From assembly GCA_949383255.1 (NCBI GenBank), contig CASJPF010000023.1:1-60349 (forward strand): a DNA stretch of 60,349 nt, given 5' to 3'. Position 1 is the stretch's first letter, and each line of letters starts with the position of its first letter. The translations under genes and the position numbers were made by a program. Source of the stretch: Lachnospiraceae bacterium. Lineage in GTDB: Bacteria; Bacillota; Clostridia; Lachnospirales; Lachnospiraceae. Positions 41,161 to 50,189 of this stretch are shown here, one piece after another. The notes beneath the pieces are model-generated. The model ran no database searches, had not been told where the DNA came from, and worked only from the letters and a program-made list of their open reading frames with translations.

Positions 41161-42246
41161 TTATTTCTTAGTGATATAGCCTTGCGCTTTGAGAAGTTCT
41201 GCACAGAGTACAGCACCACCAGCCGCGCCACGCACTGTGTTGTGTGAAAGCCCTATAAATTTCCAGTCATATACACTATCTTCACGAATACGCCCTACAG
41301 AAATCCCCATACCATTTTCATAATCAACATCAAGATTCACCTGAGGTCTGTTATCTTCTTCAAGATACTGAATAAACTGTTTTGGCGCACTAGGAAGCTG
41401 TAATTCCTGCGGAACCCCTTTAAAATTTACTAGTTTCTCTATTAACTGTTCCTTGGTAGGCTGTTTCCTGAATTTAACAAATACGGCAGCAGTATGACCG
41501 TTTAACACTGGTACACGAATACATTGACATGTTATAACAGGAGTAGTTGCCGGAACAATTACGCCATCTTTAATCTCGCCCCAGATTCTAAGTGGTTCTC
41601 TCTCACTTTTTTCTTCTTCACCGCCAATATATGGAATAATATTACCTTCCATTTCTGGCCAATCCTTAAAGGTCTTTCCTGCACCAGAAATAGCCTGATA
41701 AGTAGTTGCCACAACTTCATAAGGCTCAAATTCTTTCCACGCTGTTAAAACAGGAGCATAGCTCTGAATAGAACAATTTGGCTTTACAGCAACAAATCCT
41801 CTTGTAGTGCCAAGACGTTTTTTCTGAAAATCAATCACTTTCATATGTTCAGGATTAATCTCGGGCACAACCATTGGCACATCTGGTGTCCATCTATGGG
41901 CAGAATTATTGCTAACTACTGGCGTCTCTGTTTTGGCGTAATCTTCTTCAATTTTCTTAATTTCCTCTTTTGTCATATCAACCGCAGAAAATACAAAATC
42001 AACTTCGGAAGCCACTTTTTCTACTTCATTCACATTCATAACAACAATATTCTTTACAGATTGTGGTATTGGTGTTGTCATTTTCCATCTATCGCCAACT
42101 GCTTCCATATATGTCTTTCCGGCAGAACGAGGACTTGCGGCAATTGTTGTAACCTCAAACCACGGATGATTCTCCAAAAGAGAAATAAATCTCTGCCCCA
42201 CCATTCCTGTACCACCAAGAATACCCACTTTTAATTTTTCACTCAT
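41161..42246 (-). CDS. asd: Aspartate-semialdehyde dehydrogenase
   Basis: Reduces aspartyl phosphate for lysine, threonine and methionine synthesis. NADP-binding GILGGTGMVGQRF at the N terminus, catalytic Cys in KPNCSIQSYAP (about 158), AISGAGKTFKDWPEM and the C-terminal SHNTVRGAAGGAVLCAELL. At 361 residues with these features it belongs to the archaeal/fungal-like branch found in many clostridia. Monocistronic by its terminator. Confidence 0.95.
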   Translation of the reverse strand: MSEKLKVGILGGTGMVGQRFISLLENHPWFEVTTIAASPRSAGKTYMEAVGDRWKMTTPIPQSVKNIVVMNVNEVEKVASEVDFVFSAVDMTKEEIKKIEEDYAKTETPVVSNNSAHRWTPDVPMVVPEINPEHMKVIDFQKKRLGTTRGFVAVKPNCSIQSYAPVLTAWKEFEPYEVVATTYQAISGAGKTFKDWPEMEGNIIPYIGGEEEKSEREPLRIWGEIKDGVIVPATTPVITCQCIRVPVLNGHTAAVFVKFRKQPTKEQLIEKLVNFKGVPQELQLPSAPKQFIQYLEEDNRPQVNLDVDYENGMGISVGRIREDSVYDWKFIGLSHNTVRGAAGGAVLCAELLKAQGYITKK

Positions 42247-42315
42247 TTTTATCCTCCATTCTACTAATATAAATATCAGTATCTGTTTTATGAATTTCTA
42301 TATTTATTCTATATT

Positions 42316-43695
42316 TTAATTAATAGCAACATACTTCTTATAAATTTGAATAACCTCTTTCATAGCATCTGGTCCCGGCGCGCCAATAGTCATACGTTTA
42401 TTTACACAAGTTTCAAGACTTACTGCTTCGTAAATATCTTGCTCAAATACCGGACTAATTGCTTTTAATTCATCAAGAGATAACGCATCAATTGCCTTAT
42501 CTTTCTCTATACAATACAATACTAGGCTTCCAATAATACGATGTGCATCGCGAAATGGCACACCATGATTTACAAGATAATCTGCTGCATCAGTAGCATT
42601 TGTAAAGCCTTTCATTGCACTTGTCTTCATAATATCTTTATTAAATTTAAGAGTCTTTAACATACCTGTAAATAATGCTACACAACCCTTTACTGTGTCA
42701 ATCGCATCAAAAGTCAATTCTTTATCCTCTTGCATATCCTTGTTGTAGGCAAGGGGGATTCCTTTCATTGTTGTGAGAATTGACATTAATGCACCATATA
42801 CACGCCCGGTTTTGCCACGCACAAGCTCTGCAATATCTGGATTCTTTTTTTGTGGCATAATACTACTTCCAGTTGAATATGCATCATCAATTTCAACAAA
42901 ATGATATTCATTGGAATTCCATAGAATAATTTCCTCACTAAAACGACTGAGATGCATCATAATTGTAGATAATGCAGATAACAATTCAATAATATAATCT
43001 CTATCTGCCACAGAATCCATACTATTTAATGTTGGACCATCAAAATCAAGCAATTGTGCCGTATAATTCCTATCTAATGGATACGTAGTTCCTGCCAAAG
43101 CACCAGAGCCTAATGGACAATAATTCATTCTATTATAAATATCATCAAGTCGTTGCCTGTCGCGCTTAAACATCTCAAAATATGCTCCCATATGATGTGC
43201 AAGCGTAATTGGCTGCGCTTTTTGCAAATGGGTAAATCCAGGCATATACGTCTCTGTATTTTGTTCCATTATCATTAGGATATTTTCAAGGAGACATTTT
43301 AGCAACGCATTAATCTCTATCACTTCATGTCTTGTGTAAAGCTTCATATCAAGTGCTACCTGATCATTTCGACTTCTGCCAGTGTGCAATTTTTTACCTG
43401 CATCACCGATTCTATTAATTAGATTTGCTTCCACAAAACTATGAATATCTTCATATTCCTCTGTTATTGTAAGTTTGCCATTTTCAACGTCTGTTAAAAT
43501 ACTTTCCAATCCTGATAAAATCTGATTTTTTTCAATCTCTGATAATATCTTTTGTTTTGCTAACATTTTTACATGCGCAATACTACCTTCTATATCCTGA
43601 CGAAAAAACTTTTGGTCAAATGAAATAGACGCATTAAAATTATAGACAAGCTTATCTGTTTCCTTAGTAAATCTGCCACCCCAAAGTTGTGCCAT
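42316..43695 (-). CDS. argH: Argininosuccinate lyase
   Basis: Final arginine step, argininosuccinate to arginine and fumarate. The 459-residue protein has LHTGRSRNDQVALD, GFTHLQKAQPITLAHH and the signature TGSSIMPQKKNPD with the catalytic serine. Start MAQLWGGRFTK is standard. argG is not adjacent. A copy of the dispersed repeat lies about 110 bases upstream. Confidence 0.97.
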   Translation of the reverse strand: MAQLWGGRFTKETDKLVYNFNASISFDQKFFRQDIEGSIAHVKMLAKQKILSEIEKNQILSGLESILTDVENGKLTITEEYEDIHSFVEANLINRIGDAGKKLHTGRSRNDQVALDMKLYTRHEVIEINALLKCLLENILMIMEQNTETYMPGFTHLQKAQPITLAHHMGAYFEMFKRDRQRLDDIYNRMNYCPLGSGALAGTTYPLDRNYTAQLLDFDGPTLNSMDSVADRDYIIELLSALSTIMMHLSRFSEEIILWNSNEYHFVEIDDAYSTGSSIMPQKKNPDIAELVRGKTGRVYGALMSILTTMKGIPLAYNKDMQEDKELTFDAIDTVKGCVALFTGMLKTLKFNKDIMKTSAMKGFTNATDAADYLVNHGVPFRDAHRIIGSLVLYCIEKDKAIDALSLDELKAISPVFEQDIYEAVSLETCVNKRMTIGAPGPDAMKEVIQIYKKYVAIN

Positions 43696-43804
43696 CTTAA
43701 GTCTCGCCCCCTGCTCCCTTCAGAATTTCTAGTACTTGATAAATATTAGTAATAATAGCATAATTTTGGAATCGATGCAATAAAAAAATCAAGTGCATGA
43801 AAAA

Positions 43805-43896
43805 GACTGTTACAATTTAATCTAGAACTCTGCGTTTACTGCAAATTATGGTTTTACACGGTTTGATGCTTGCAACAAAAAGCCGAAGACTGTTAC
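43805..43896 (+). repeat. Dispersed palindromic repeat, copy 3 (diverged)
   Basis: GTTACA, TCTAG, TGCAAATTATGG and GTTTGATGC occur in the same order as in the reverse complement of 11056-11209, with transitions at many positions and the inner palindromes decayed. It begins and ends with GACTGTTACA. It fills the gap between argH and the recombinase-like gene. Confidence 0.55.
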
Positions 43897-43946
43897 AAAA
43901 GAATATTTTTTAATAAAAATCTGTTTCAGTGCGTTTGTAAAAAGCG

Positions 43947-44903
43947 TTATTGTTCAAATAAAGTCTGTTTAATTTCAATATTAGAAAATTTATTGACATC
44001 TTTTATTAGGTATCGAGGAACATTTTCATATCGGCTAAGCCATTTGCCTTGTATTCCTAGATAATCCGCAACTTCTCGTGGAAGTGCACCATTATTAAGT
44101 AAAATTCGTATTCCCATATTTCTAAGAGAAGAAAACGTTAAGTTATTCCCAAGATTATTTTCTGTAACAATTTTATTTAACGCGTGTTCCAAAGTACGAA
44201 CAGCGCAGGGGGTGTGACGTTTAGATATTAGCAGATATTCATACGTAGGTTCTGTATTGTTGCAGAGTTGTTGGAGCATCGTATATAAATCATCTGGAAC
44301 CGCTAGATAACGCGGATATTCGCCTAAGTCATTTTTACATACAATTTTAATATACATCTTATCATTATCTATAACAATTTGTTTCTTTTTTAATTTAGAA
44401 ATATCACTAATTGTTAAACACATTCTAAATGCAAGACACACCGCCGCTTTTAAACTTGGTGTGGAACATAACGACAATAAAGTATCAACGTTCTCCATAG
44501 AAGGAAAATCAGCTTCATGATATTCCAATTTATCAGGAATAGCTATAATAATGCTTTCAAATGGGTTTCCATTACAGCAGCAGGGAAAAGATGATCCCTC
44601 CAATTCGTTTTTTGCAGAGAGTTCATTTATATATTTATAAAAAGCTTTTAAAGAGTGTATTAATGTTTTAATATACAAAGGTTTGTAAGTGCCATTAAGA
44701 ATATCATTCATACAAGAATCATAGAAAATTTTTGCATCGTTTTGTGTGATATAAAAGATTTCTTTTCCGCTTCTATTTACCAGTTTTCGTAACGCGGAAA
44801 TTGTATTCTTCTTCCCTTGAGGGGTCGTTTTATACTCCGCTAATAATTTTGTAAAATAAGAATCATTAATTTTAGTGTTAATTGGACAATCCATTAAATT
44901 CAC
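43947..44903 (-). CDS. Tyrosine-recombinase-like protein, catalytically degenerate
   Basis: A 318-residue protein with recombinase layout: core-binding part (about 15-115) and a C-terminal domain with AAVCLAFRMCLTISDISKLKKKQ, SSLRNMGIRILLNNG and DYLGIQGKWLSRYEN. Where active enzymes have GLR, HxxR and LGH, this has CLT, FSSLR and LGI, so the first arginine and both histidines seem lost, while one Arg and a Tyr remain. It may bind DNA without recombining. CACTCCTTTC precedes the start (GGAGTG on the minus strand). Confidence 0.7.
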   Translation of the reverse strand: MNLMDCPINTKINDSYFTKLLAEYKTTPQGKKNTISALRKLVNRSGKEIFYITQNDAKIFYDSCMNDILNGTYKPLYIKTLIHSLKAFYKYINELSAKNELEGSSFPCCCNGNPFESIIIAIPDKLEYHEADFPSMENVDTLLSLCSTPSLKAAVCLAFRMCLTISDISKLKKKQIVIDNDKMYIKIVCKNDLGEYPRYLAVPDDLYTMLQQLCNNTEPTYEYLLISKRHTPCAVRTLEHALNKIVTENNLGNNLTFSSLRNMGIRILLNNGALPREVADYLGIQGKWLSRYENVPRYLIKDVNKFSNIEIKQTLFEQ

Positions 44904-44930
44904 TCCTTTCTACAGGTGTAATATAGAAAT

Positions 44931-44960
44931 AGTATAACATGATTAATAGATTTTGTTCAA
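44931..44960 (-). promoter_or_regulatory. Promoter of the recombinase-like gene
   Basis: Minus strand TTGAAC (44960-44955), 18 bases, TATACT (44936-44931), then GAAAGGAGTG before the start. Confidence 0.65.
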
Positions 44961-45202
44961 TAAAGTATTCCTTTCTTTTTTAGAGGTTTTTTGCTTTTAT
45001 AATGGGATTTTTTTAAGGTTTGTTTTTTTTGGTGGGAAGGGAATTTTATTTTTGCGTAGATTTTTAACATATTACGCTATAAATGATAAGCTAATTTCAT
45101 CATATAACATAATACAATAACTAATCAACTAATACTTTTTGTAAGGTGTTCACTGTAGTAATGCAGTGAACACCTTTTTAAGTTGCATTTTTCAAACATA
45201 CT
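44961..45202. other. Gene-free AT-rich stretch with terminator
   Basis: No gene seen. Contains a G/T-rich low-complexity run at about 44980-45060 and the hairpin at 45143-45176. Confidence 0.4.
45143..45176. terminator. Terminator 3' of the zinc-ribbon membrane protein gene
   Basis: AAGGTGTTCACTG and its complement, 8-base loop. The better U-run is on the plus strand; position suggests it ends the minus-strand gene. Confidence 0.7.
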
Positions 45203-46867
45203 CTAAGACTCATAACGTTCTTGACAATATAATGTAGTGCCAATAACAGAACGCAATCCCTCAGAAGCCTCAATAATCTTAAATTCATCACCACCCCAAT
45301 ACTGCAAAGTAAACTCGTCTCCCTGTGCTAACTCTCCTATTAGATACCAACTATTTTCATCACCTTCTAAAAAATATAAGGTCCCCAAAATCTCACCATA
45401 GAAAAAAGTTCCCACTTCACTATAGACATAATACGTATCTGCATCTGTATATATACTAATGGAAATTTCGATAGTTCCATCACTCCATCGCCCAGCCAAT
45501 CCTTTAACATCTTCCCACGCGATAACATTATTCTCAACAAATTCTTCTACACTCCAATCATCATCAAAATCATTGTTATAGACAGACTCTTCGCCATTAT
45601 AAACCTCATCTTCATACAATTGCGTATCTTTTTCATCTGATAAATCGCTATCTAATTGCAAATAAGCTTCGCCCTTGTAAGATTGTATTTCTTTTTCAGT
45701 TGACAAATTATCATCTAACTGCAAATATCCCTTTTGGCTGTCCTCTCCATAATTTTCAAATATGCTCAATAACATCAAAGAATAAATCAATTCCGGCTGT
45801 TCCTCACCATCAATCGCAGCAGTCCAAACATGAAAAGTTCCCTGTTCTTTATTTACAACAAATTGTATCAATACTTTAACCTTATTGTCACCATACATAC
45901 AATCTCCATGAAATTCCACTACATTTCTTTTATCGTCCGACTCAAAATATTGCCATTCACAATTATCGAAAAAAGCATCAAATGCATCACCATATGTAAT
46001 ATTGGAATATGCTTCTGGCGAACCATTTTTAACCATATTAATATAATTGTTTCCAGTTCCATAAATAATGGCAATCACGACCGCTATAATTCCACATACG
46101 AAAGCAACAATCGAAAGCAGCAATTTCATTCTCGATAGCCGAAGATTGTTCTTTTCATTTGCAAGCGCATTAATTGGTGCTTCTGGAACCAAAAATTTTA
46201 ACAAACATGCCGCAATGGTTTCTCGTTCTAGCATTGCCTTGTAATTATCCTTTTGAGAAGTCATCATTAATGTTTCATTCTCAATTGTAAATATATGTTT
46301 GCTTTTCTTTCCCGCAGCACATACCTCTCCATGCTCGTCCATATAGACACTTTTCACAACGGAACATTTCATCTGTCCTAACGCATGCATCAGTGCTCTC
46401 CTATCATTAGCTACAATACATTTTAAATATTCTTCTGCATGAATCATTTTTCTTTTCTGTAAAATTGGAAGAACAATGTCTAGTCCGATATGCAACAGAG
46501 CACATGTAAAAAGAATTACTGCAAACACATTAAATGCAAAATGTAAGATTGTATCTTGACCTTCTAGTACAGAAGCCAGCATTCCCGAAAGTCCTCGTAT
46601 CATTAAATACGCATACATAATCAACAATATTGTCATAATGACATTAAAAATCTTTCTAACCTTTTCTGCCTTTCCTGTCATCTGTCTAAGTGTTTCATAA
46701 TTCCCAGTACCGTAAAGTTTTCGCTCAGAAAAAATATTTTCTGCTGCCATGTTGAAATTTGTGTCCATATTTGTATTCAAATTCGGAGTCATATCCACAG
46801 GAGCACCACACTCCGGGCAAAATTTAATACTTTCTTTCATTTCCCTTCCACAGTTTGCACAAAACAT
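45203..46867 (-). CDS. Zinc-ribbon membrane protein, unknown
   Basis: A 554-residue protein. N-terminal zinc ribbon FCANCGREMKESIKFCPECG (residues 2-21), hydrophobic segments at about 72-92, 105-135 and 240-265, then a large acidic, probably external domain. The latter contains two tandem copies of a motif YLQLD.(N/D)LS.EK..Q.Y (about 398-430), and ends with beta-rich DADTYYVYSEVGTFFYGEILG. Typical of clostridial zinc-ribbon-anchored proteins with no assigned role. GGAGGACAAGAG precedes the start. Transcribed divergently from the ABC genes. Confidence 0.7.
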   Translation of the reverse strand: MFCANCGREMKESIKFCPECGAPVDMTPNLNTNMDTNFNMAAENIFSERKLYGTGNYETLRQMTGKAEKVRKIFNVIMTILLIMYAYLMIRGLSGMLASVLEGQDTILHFAFNVFAVILFTCALLHIGLDIVLPILQKRKMIHAEEYLKCIVANDRRALMHALGQMKCSVVKSVYMDEHGEVCAAGKKSKHIFTIENETLMMTSQKDNYKAMLERETIAACLLKFLVPEAPINALANEKNNLRLSRMKLLLSIVAFVCGIIAVVIAIIYGTGNNYINMVKNGSPEAYSNITYGDAFDAFFDNCEWQYFESDDKRNVVEFHGDCMYGDNKVKVLIQFVVNKEQGTFHVWTAAIDGEEQPELIYSLMLLSIFENYGEDSQKGYLQLDDNLSTEKEIQSYKGEAYLQLDSDLSDEKDTQLYEDEVYNGEESVYNNDFDDDWSVEEFVENNVIAWEDVKGLAGRWSDGTIEISISIYTDADTYYVYSEVGTFFYGEILGTLYFLEGDENSWYLIGELAQGDEFTLQYWGGDEFKIIEASEGLRSVIGTTLYCQERYES

Positions 46868-47125
46868 CTCTTGTCCTCCTTCATAATCATAAAATTATCC
46901 AAAAATCTAAACACTTTCATTTCCATTACTATGAATAAAAGTATATCAAAGAGCATAGACAAAAGATGTCCATCATAATAATTTTCTATATTTATTTTTA
47001 TGTGTTATCAAACTAATGTTCTGTGTTTATTGTTTTTTACATTTTCAGATGCATATCACTTTTATGATATTTTTTCATATATTATCCTATACAGAAATGC
47101 AGCACAGAAAGGCGGCGGTTACAAT

Positions 47126-47914
47126 ATGTCCCAAAATCTTCATAAAAAACCTTTTCTCCGTCTAGATCACGTAAATTTTTCCTATTACAGCAATCTCGGT
47201 GAAGTAAAGGTTCTTAATGACATAAATTTTTTAATTGAGAAAGGTGTTTTTGCAGCCCTAGTCGGTCCAAGCGGTTGCGGCAAATCTACAGTTCTCTCTT
47301 TAATTGCGAATCTACTTAAACCCGTAAGCGGCTTTATTACATTTTACTCTGAAGATTTTAATGCTCCACGTGTGGGATATATGTTACAGCATGACCACTT
47401 GTTAGAGTGGCGCACAGTATACCAGAATATTACACTTGGTCTTGAGATACAAAAAAGAAAAACAACAGAAAATTTAGAATTAGTGGACAGTTTGTTAGAA
47501 AAATATCACCTATCCAATGTAAAAAATCAAAAACCATCTGCGTTGTCTGGCGGTATGCGCCAAAGAATTGCTCTAATTCGAACGCTCGCTATCCGTCCCG
47601 ACCTTCTCCTTCTTGATGAGCCATTCAGTGCACTAGACTATCAAACTAGACTCAATGTGTCGAAAGATGTACATGATATTATTAAATCTGAACAGAAAAC
47701 AGCCATTCTTGTAACACATGATATCTCCGAGGCAATATCTATGGCAGATATCATTTTTGTACTTACAAAATCGCCTTGCACTGTAAAAGATATCATTCCA
47801 ATCGAATTTGAAGCAAATGGAATTGAGAGAGACAACATAAGAAAATCAAGTCTTTTTCAAGAATATTTTGATAAAATATGGAGGGAAATGCAAAATGAAA
47901 ATACCGGATTATAG
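47126..47914 (+). CDS. ABC transporter ATPase (nitrate/sulfonate/taurine type)
   Basis: A 262-residue ATPase with Walker A GPSGCGKST, Q-loop MLQHDHLLEW, signature LSGGMRQRIAL, Walker B LLLLDEPFSALD and switch THDISEA. The SsuB/TauB/ThiZ pattern is clear. I start at ATG 47126 after AAAGGCGGCGG; the longer frame from 47000 is unlikely coding. It overlaps the permease by 20 bases. Substrate unknown; no binding-protein gene is adjacent. Confidence 0.9.
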   Translation: MSQNLHKKPFLRLDHVNFSYYSNLGEVKVLNDINFLIEKGVFAALVGPSGCGKSTVLSLIANLLKPVSGFITFYSEDFNAPRVGYMLQHDHLLEWRTVYQNITLGLEIQKRKTTENLELVDSLLEKYHLSNVKNQKPSALSGGMRQRIALIRTLAIRPDLLLLDEPFSALDYQTRLNVSKDVHDIIKSEQKTAILVTHDISEAISMADIIFVLTKSPCTVKDIIPIEFEANGIERDNIRKSSLFQEYFDKIWREMQNENTGL

Positions 47915-48737
47915 TCGTAAATTTAAAGACAAAAACAAAGCGGCTACACTGACAACTGGGCAAAAAAACTTTCTCCGTCGTCAGAAATTACAGAAACTAT
48001 ATATTTTTTGGAGCCGAATCTTGCTGTTTGTTGTTTTTATAATGCTTTGGCAGGTATCCTCTGATTTAGGCTGGATTGACCGTTTTTACTTTAGCTCCCC
48101 TATTGCAATTGCACAATTATTCTGGTATGACATAAAAGATATGTCTTTATTAAATCATATTGGCATTACTCTTTTAGAATCAGGAATAAGTTTTTTGCTA
48201 ATTATCATTCTCTCCATGCTGATGGCTACCTTTTTCTGGTTCTATCCTTCACTTGGAAAACTGTTTGAACCATTTTTAATTGTGCTAAATAGTCTTCCAA
48301 AATCTGCGCTGGCACCACTAATTATTGTATGGCTAGGCACAGGTCCCCGCACAATTATCTTATGTGGAATATCAGTCGGTATATTTGGTTGTATTTTAAA
48401 CTTATATCAATCATTCGCACAAACCGATCCAGAACGATTAAAACTCATTGAGACATTGGGTGGCACAAAACTGCAAGCTTTTACCAAGGTTGTATTTCCG
48501 GGAAATATTCCTACCTTTATTTCTCTATCAAAAGTCAATATCGGTCTCGCATTAGTAGGGGTAATTATTGGAGAGTTTCTTGCAGGAAGAAGAGGCTTAG
48601 GATATCTAATTATCTATGGAAGTCAAGTTTTTAAACTGGATATGGTTATTTTAAGTATTGTTATTCTCTGCATTATTGCAATGGGCATTTATGGTCTTCT
48701 AAATCTTTTGGAAAAGAAAATGGAACAAAGCGATTAG
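47895..48737 (+). CDS. ABC transporter permease (SsuC/TauC type)
   Basis: A 280-residue permease starting at ATG 47895 behind GGAGGG. About six membrane segments; EAA-type loop ETLGGTKLQAFTKVVFPGNIPTF (about 190-210) contacts the ATPase. Partner of the preceding ATPase. Confidence 0.9.
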   Translation: MKIPDYSRKFKDKNKAATLTTGQKNFLRRQKLQKLYIFWSRILLFVVFIMLWQVSSDLGWIDRFYFSSPIAIAQLFWYDIKDMSLLNHIGITLLESGISFLLIIILSMLMATFFWFYPSLGKLFEPFLIVLNSLPKSALAPLIIVWLGTGPRTIILCGISVGIFGCILNLYQSFAQTDPERLKLIETLGGTKLQAFTKVVFPGNIPTFISLSKVNIGLALVGVIIGEFLAGRRGLGYLIIYGSQVFKLDMVILSIVILCIIAMGIYGLLNLLEKKMEQSD

Positions 48738-48760
48738 GGAAATTTCTCTTCCCTAATCGC
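48730..48760 (+). terminator. Terminator after the ABC permease gene
   Basis: GCGATTAGGGAA and TTCCCTAATCGC, 6-base loop, overlapping the stop codon region. Confidence 0.8.
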
Positions 48761-48801
48761 TTATCCCTCTATGAAACATTTTTATTTACTATTTCGGTCA
48801 A

Positions 48802-48969
48802 TTAATCTACTTTCTGATATATTAACCTTAACATAGTCAACTGTTTCGACTTCATACAGTTCTTACAATATAACGATGGCACTCGTTTCCCTTTTTCCAC
48901 AGCTATTTTTGTTTTACACTTTGGACAAATATATTCCAATGTATTTTTATCTTTTGCTTTTCGTCCCAT
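48802..48969 (-). CDS. 55-residue zinc-ribbon protein
   Basis: MGRKAKDKNTLEYICPKCKT, then KGKRVPSLYCKNCMKSKQL: two CxxC pairs 19 residues apart, a zinc ribbon. The upstream ribosome site (AGGTAA) is weak. Could be a genuine small protein or the surviving end of a larger one. Confidence 0.5.
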   Translation of the reverse strand: MGRKAKDKNTLEYICPKCKTKIAVEKGKRVPSLYCKNCMKSKQLTMLRLIYQKVD

Positions 48970-49057
48970 ATTTATTTACCTGTTTATAGCTATCAACAAT
49001 CTCTTTTCCTTTAGGTGTGTTTTCAGCATATCATGTTTCCATTAAAGTTGCAATAAT

Positions 49058-49234
49058 TTACTCGTACAGATATATTTCTACACTTTTCAAAATCGTCATC
49101 ACTGTCTCATCAATGCTTTGCCTTCTCTCAATATATTCTATGCTCTGAATATAAACCCCATTTTCTAATACAATATTATTCAAATATAGTATATCAAGCT
49201 CTACAATCCATTGTTCCAAAGTCTCAATACTACC
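49058..49234 (-). pseudogene. Remnant reading frame without start
   Basis: Minus-strand frame reads GSIETLEQWIVELDILYL, then VYIQSIEYIERRQSIDETVM and LKSVEIYLYE before a stop; helical, protein-like, but an in-frame TAA precedes it and no start codon is available. Probably the decayed end of a larger gene. Confidence 0.3.
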
Positions 49235-49355
49235 TTAATCTGCAACATAGATTATAAATCAATGTTAAAATATTCTTATTGATAATACACAATGGTTTTC
49301 CTATAATAAACACAGACTACTAATTGCGCAAAAATCTCCAAGAGAGTAATTTAAC

Positions 49356-49388
49356 TTAAAGATAAATTTAGAGATAATTTAGAGAAAA
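49356..49388 (+). promoter_or_regulatory. Three 11-bp direct repeats: OmpR-type operator
   Basis: TTAAAGATAAA, TTTAGAGATAA and TTTAGAGAAAA stand head to tail at 49356, 49367 and 49378. Winged-helix response regulators bind such 11-bp phased repeats. TATAAC (about 49400) follows at the distance expected of an activated promoter. Probably the binding site of the regulator encoded next. Confidence 0.65.
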
Positions 49389-49484
49389 ATAAAGTAAAAT
49401 ATAACTTACATTAGAAACGATCTTTAGACTTTAAACTAATACAAAAAACTATTTATATTAAATATACCAAATGGAGGAGCAACT

Positions 49485-50159
49485 ATGCGTATCTTACTTG
49501 CCGAAGATGATAAGAAATTGAACGAATTACTCACAACTCAACTAATTTCAAAGGGATTTAGCGTAGACTCTTGCTACGACGGAGAAGAAGCGCTATACTA
49601 CGCTACACAAAATATTCATGACATTATACTACTTGATAGAATGTTACCCAATATGGAGGGCACTATGGTACTAACCAAACTTCGTAGAGAAGGGATCAAT
49701 ATTCCAATTATTCTAATTACTGCCCTTGGAACTTTAAATGACAAGGTAACTGGGCTTAACCTTGGCGCCGACGATTATTTGGTCAAACCATTTGCATTTG
49801 AAGAATTATTAGCACGTATTCAATGCGTCACTAGGCGTTCCCCTATCATCAATCAAACAATTTTGCCCACCTACTGCGATATCTACTTTGACAACACTTC
49901 AAATACACTTACAGGGCCAAATGGTAGTTGCACTTGTTCTAAACGTGAAGGTACAATGCTTGAAATTTTTATTAAAAATGGCGGGCAAACACTCTCTAGA
50001 AACACTCTTCTATTAAAAATCTGGGGACCTGACAGTGATGTTGAAGAAGGAAATCTTGACAATTATATTTACTTTGTCCGCAGACGACTTAAGGCAGTTG
50101 GTAGTCGTTTAAAATTAAGAACCATTCGCAGCATTGGTTATTGTCTGTTAGAAGAGTAA
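49485..50159 (+). CDS. OmpR-family response regulator
   Basis: A 224-residue regulator. Receiver with phospho-acceptor D51 (IILLDRMLP), T79/A and K101 in YLVKPF; C-terminal winged helix (about 125-222; SKREGTMLEIFIKNGG, NYIYFVRRRL, IRSIGYCLL). TGGAGGAGC precedes the ATG. Forms an operon with the kinase 30 bases downstream. Confidence 0.92.
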   Translation: MRILLAEDDKKLNELLTTQLISKGFSVDSCYDGEEALYYATQNIHDIILLDRMLPNMEGTMVLTKLRREGINIPIILITALGTLNDKVTGLNLGADDYLVKPFAFEELLARIQCVTRRSPIINQTILPTYCDIYFDNTSNTLTGPNGSCTCSKREGTMLEIFIKNGGQTLSRNTLLLKIWGPDSDVEEGNLDNYIYFVRRRLKAVGSRLKLRTIRSIGYCLLEE

Positions 50160-50189
50160 AATGCTTATTTCGGAGGAAAACTTTTTATT

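Noticed and set aside
46868..47125. TPP riboswitch before the ABC genes (ThiXYZ-like idea)
   Set aside because: No CTGAGA or other THI-box sequence found.
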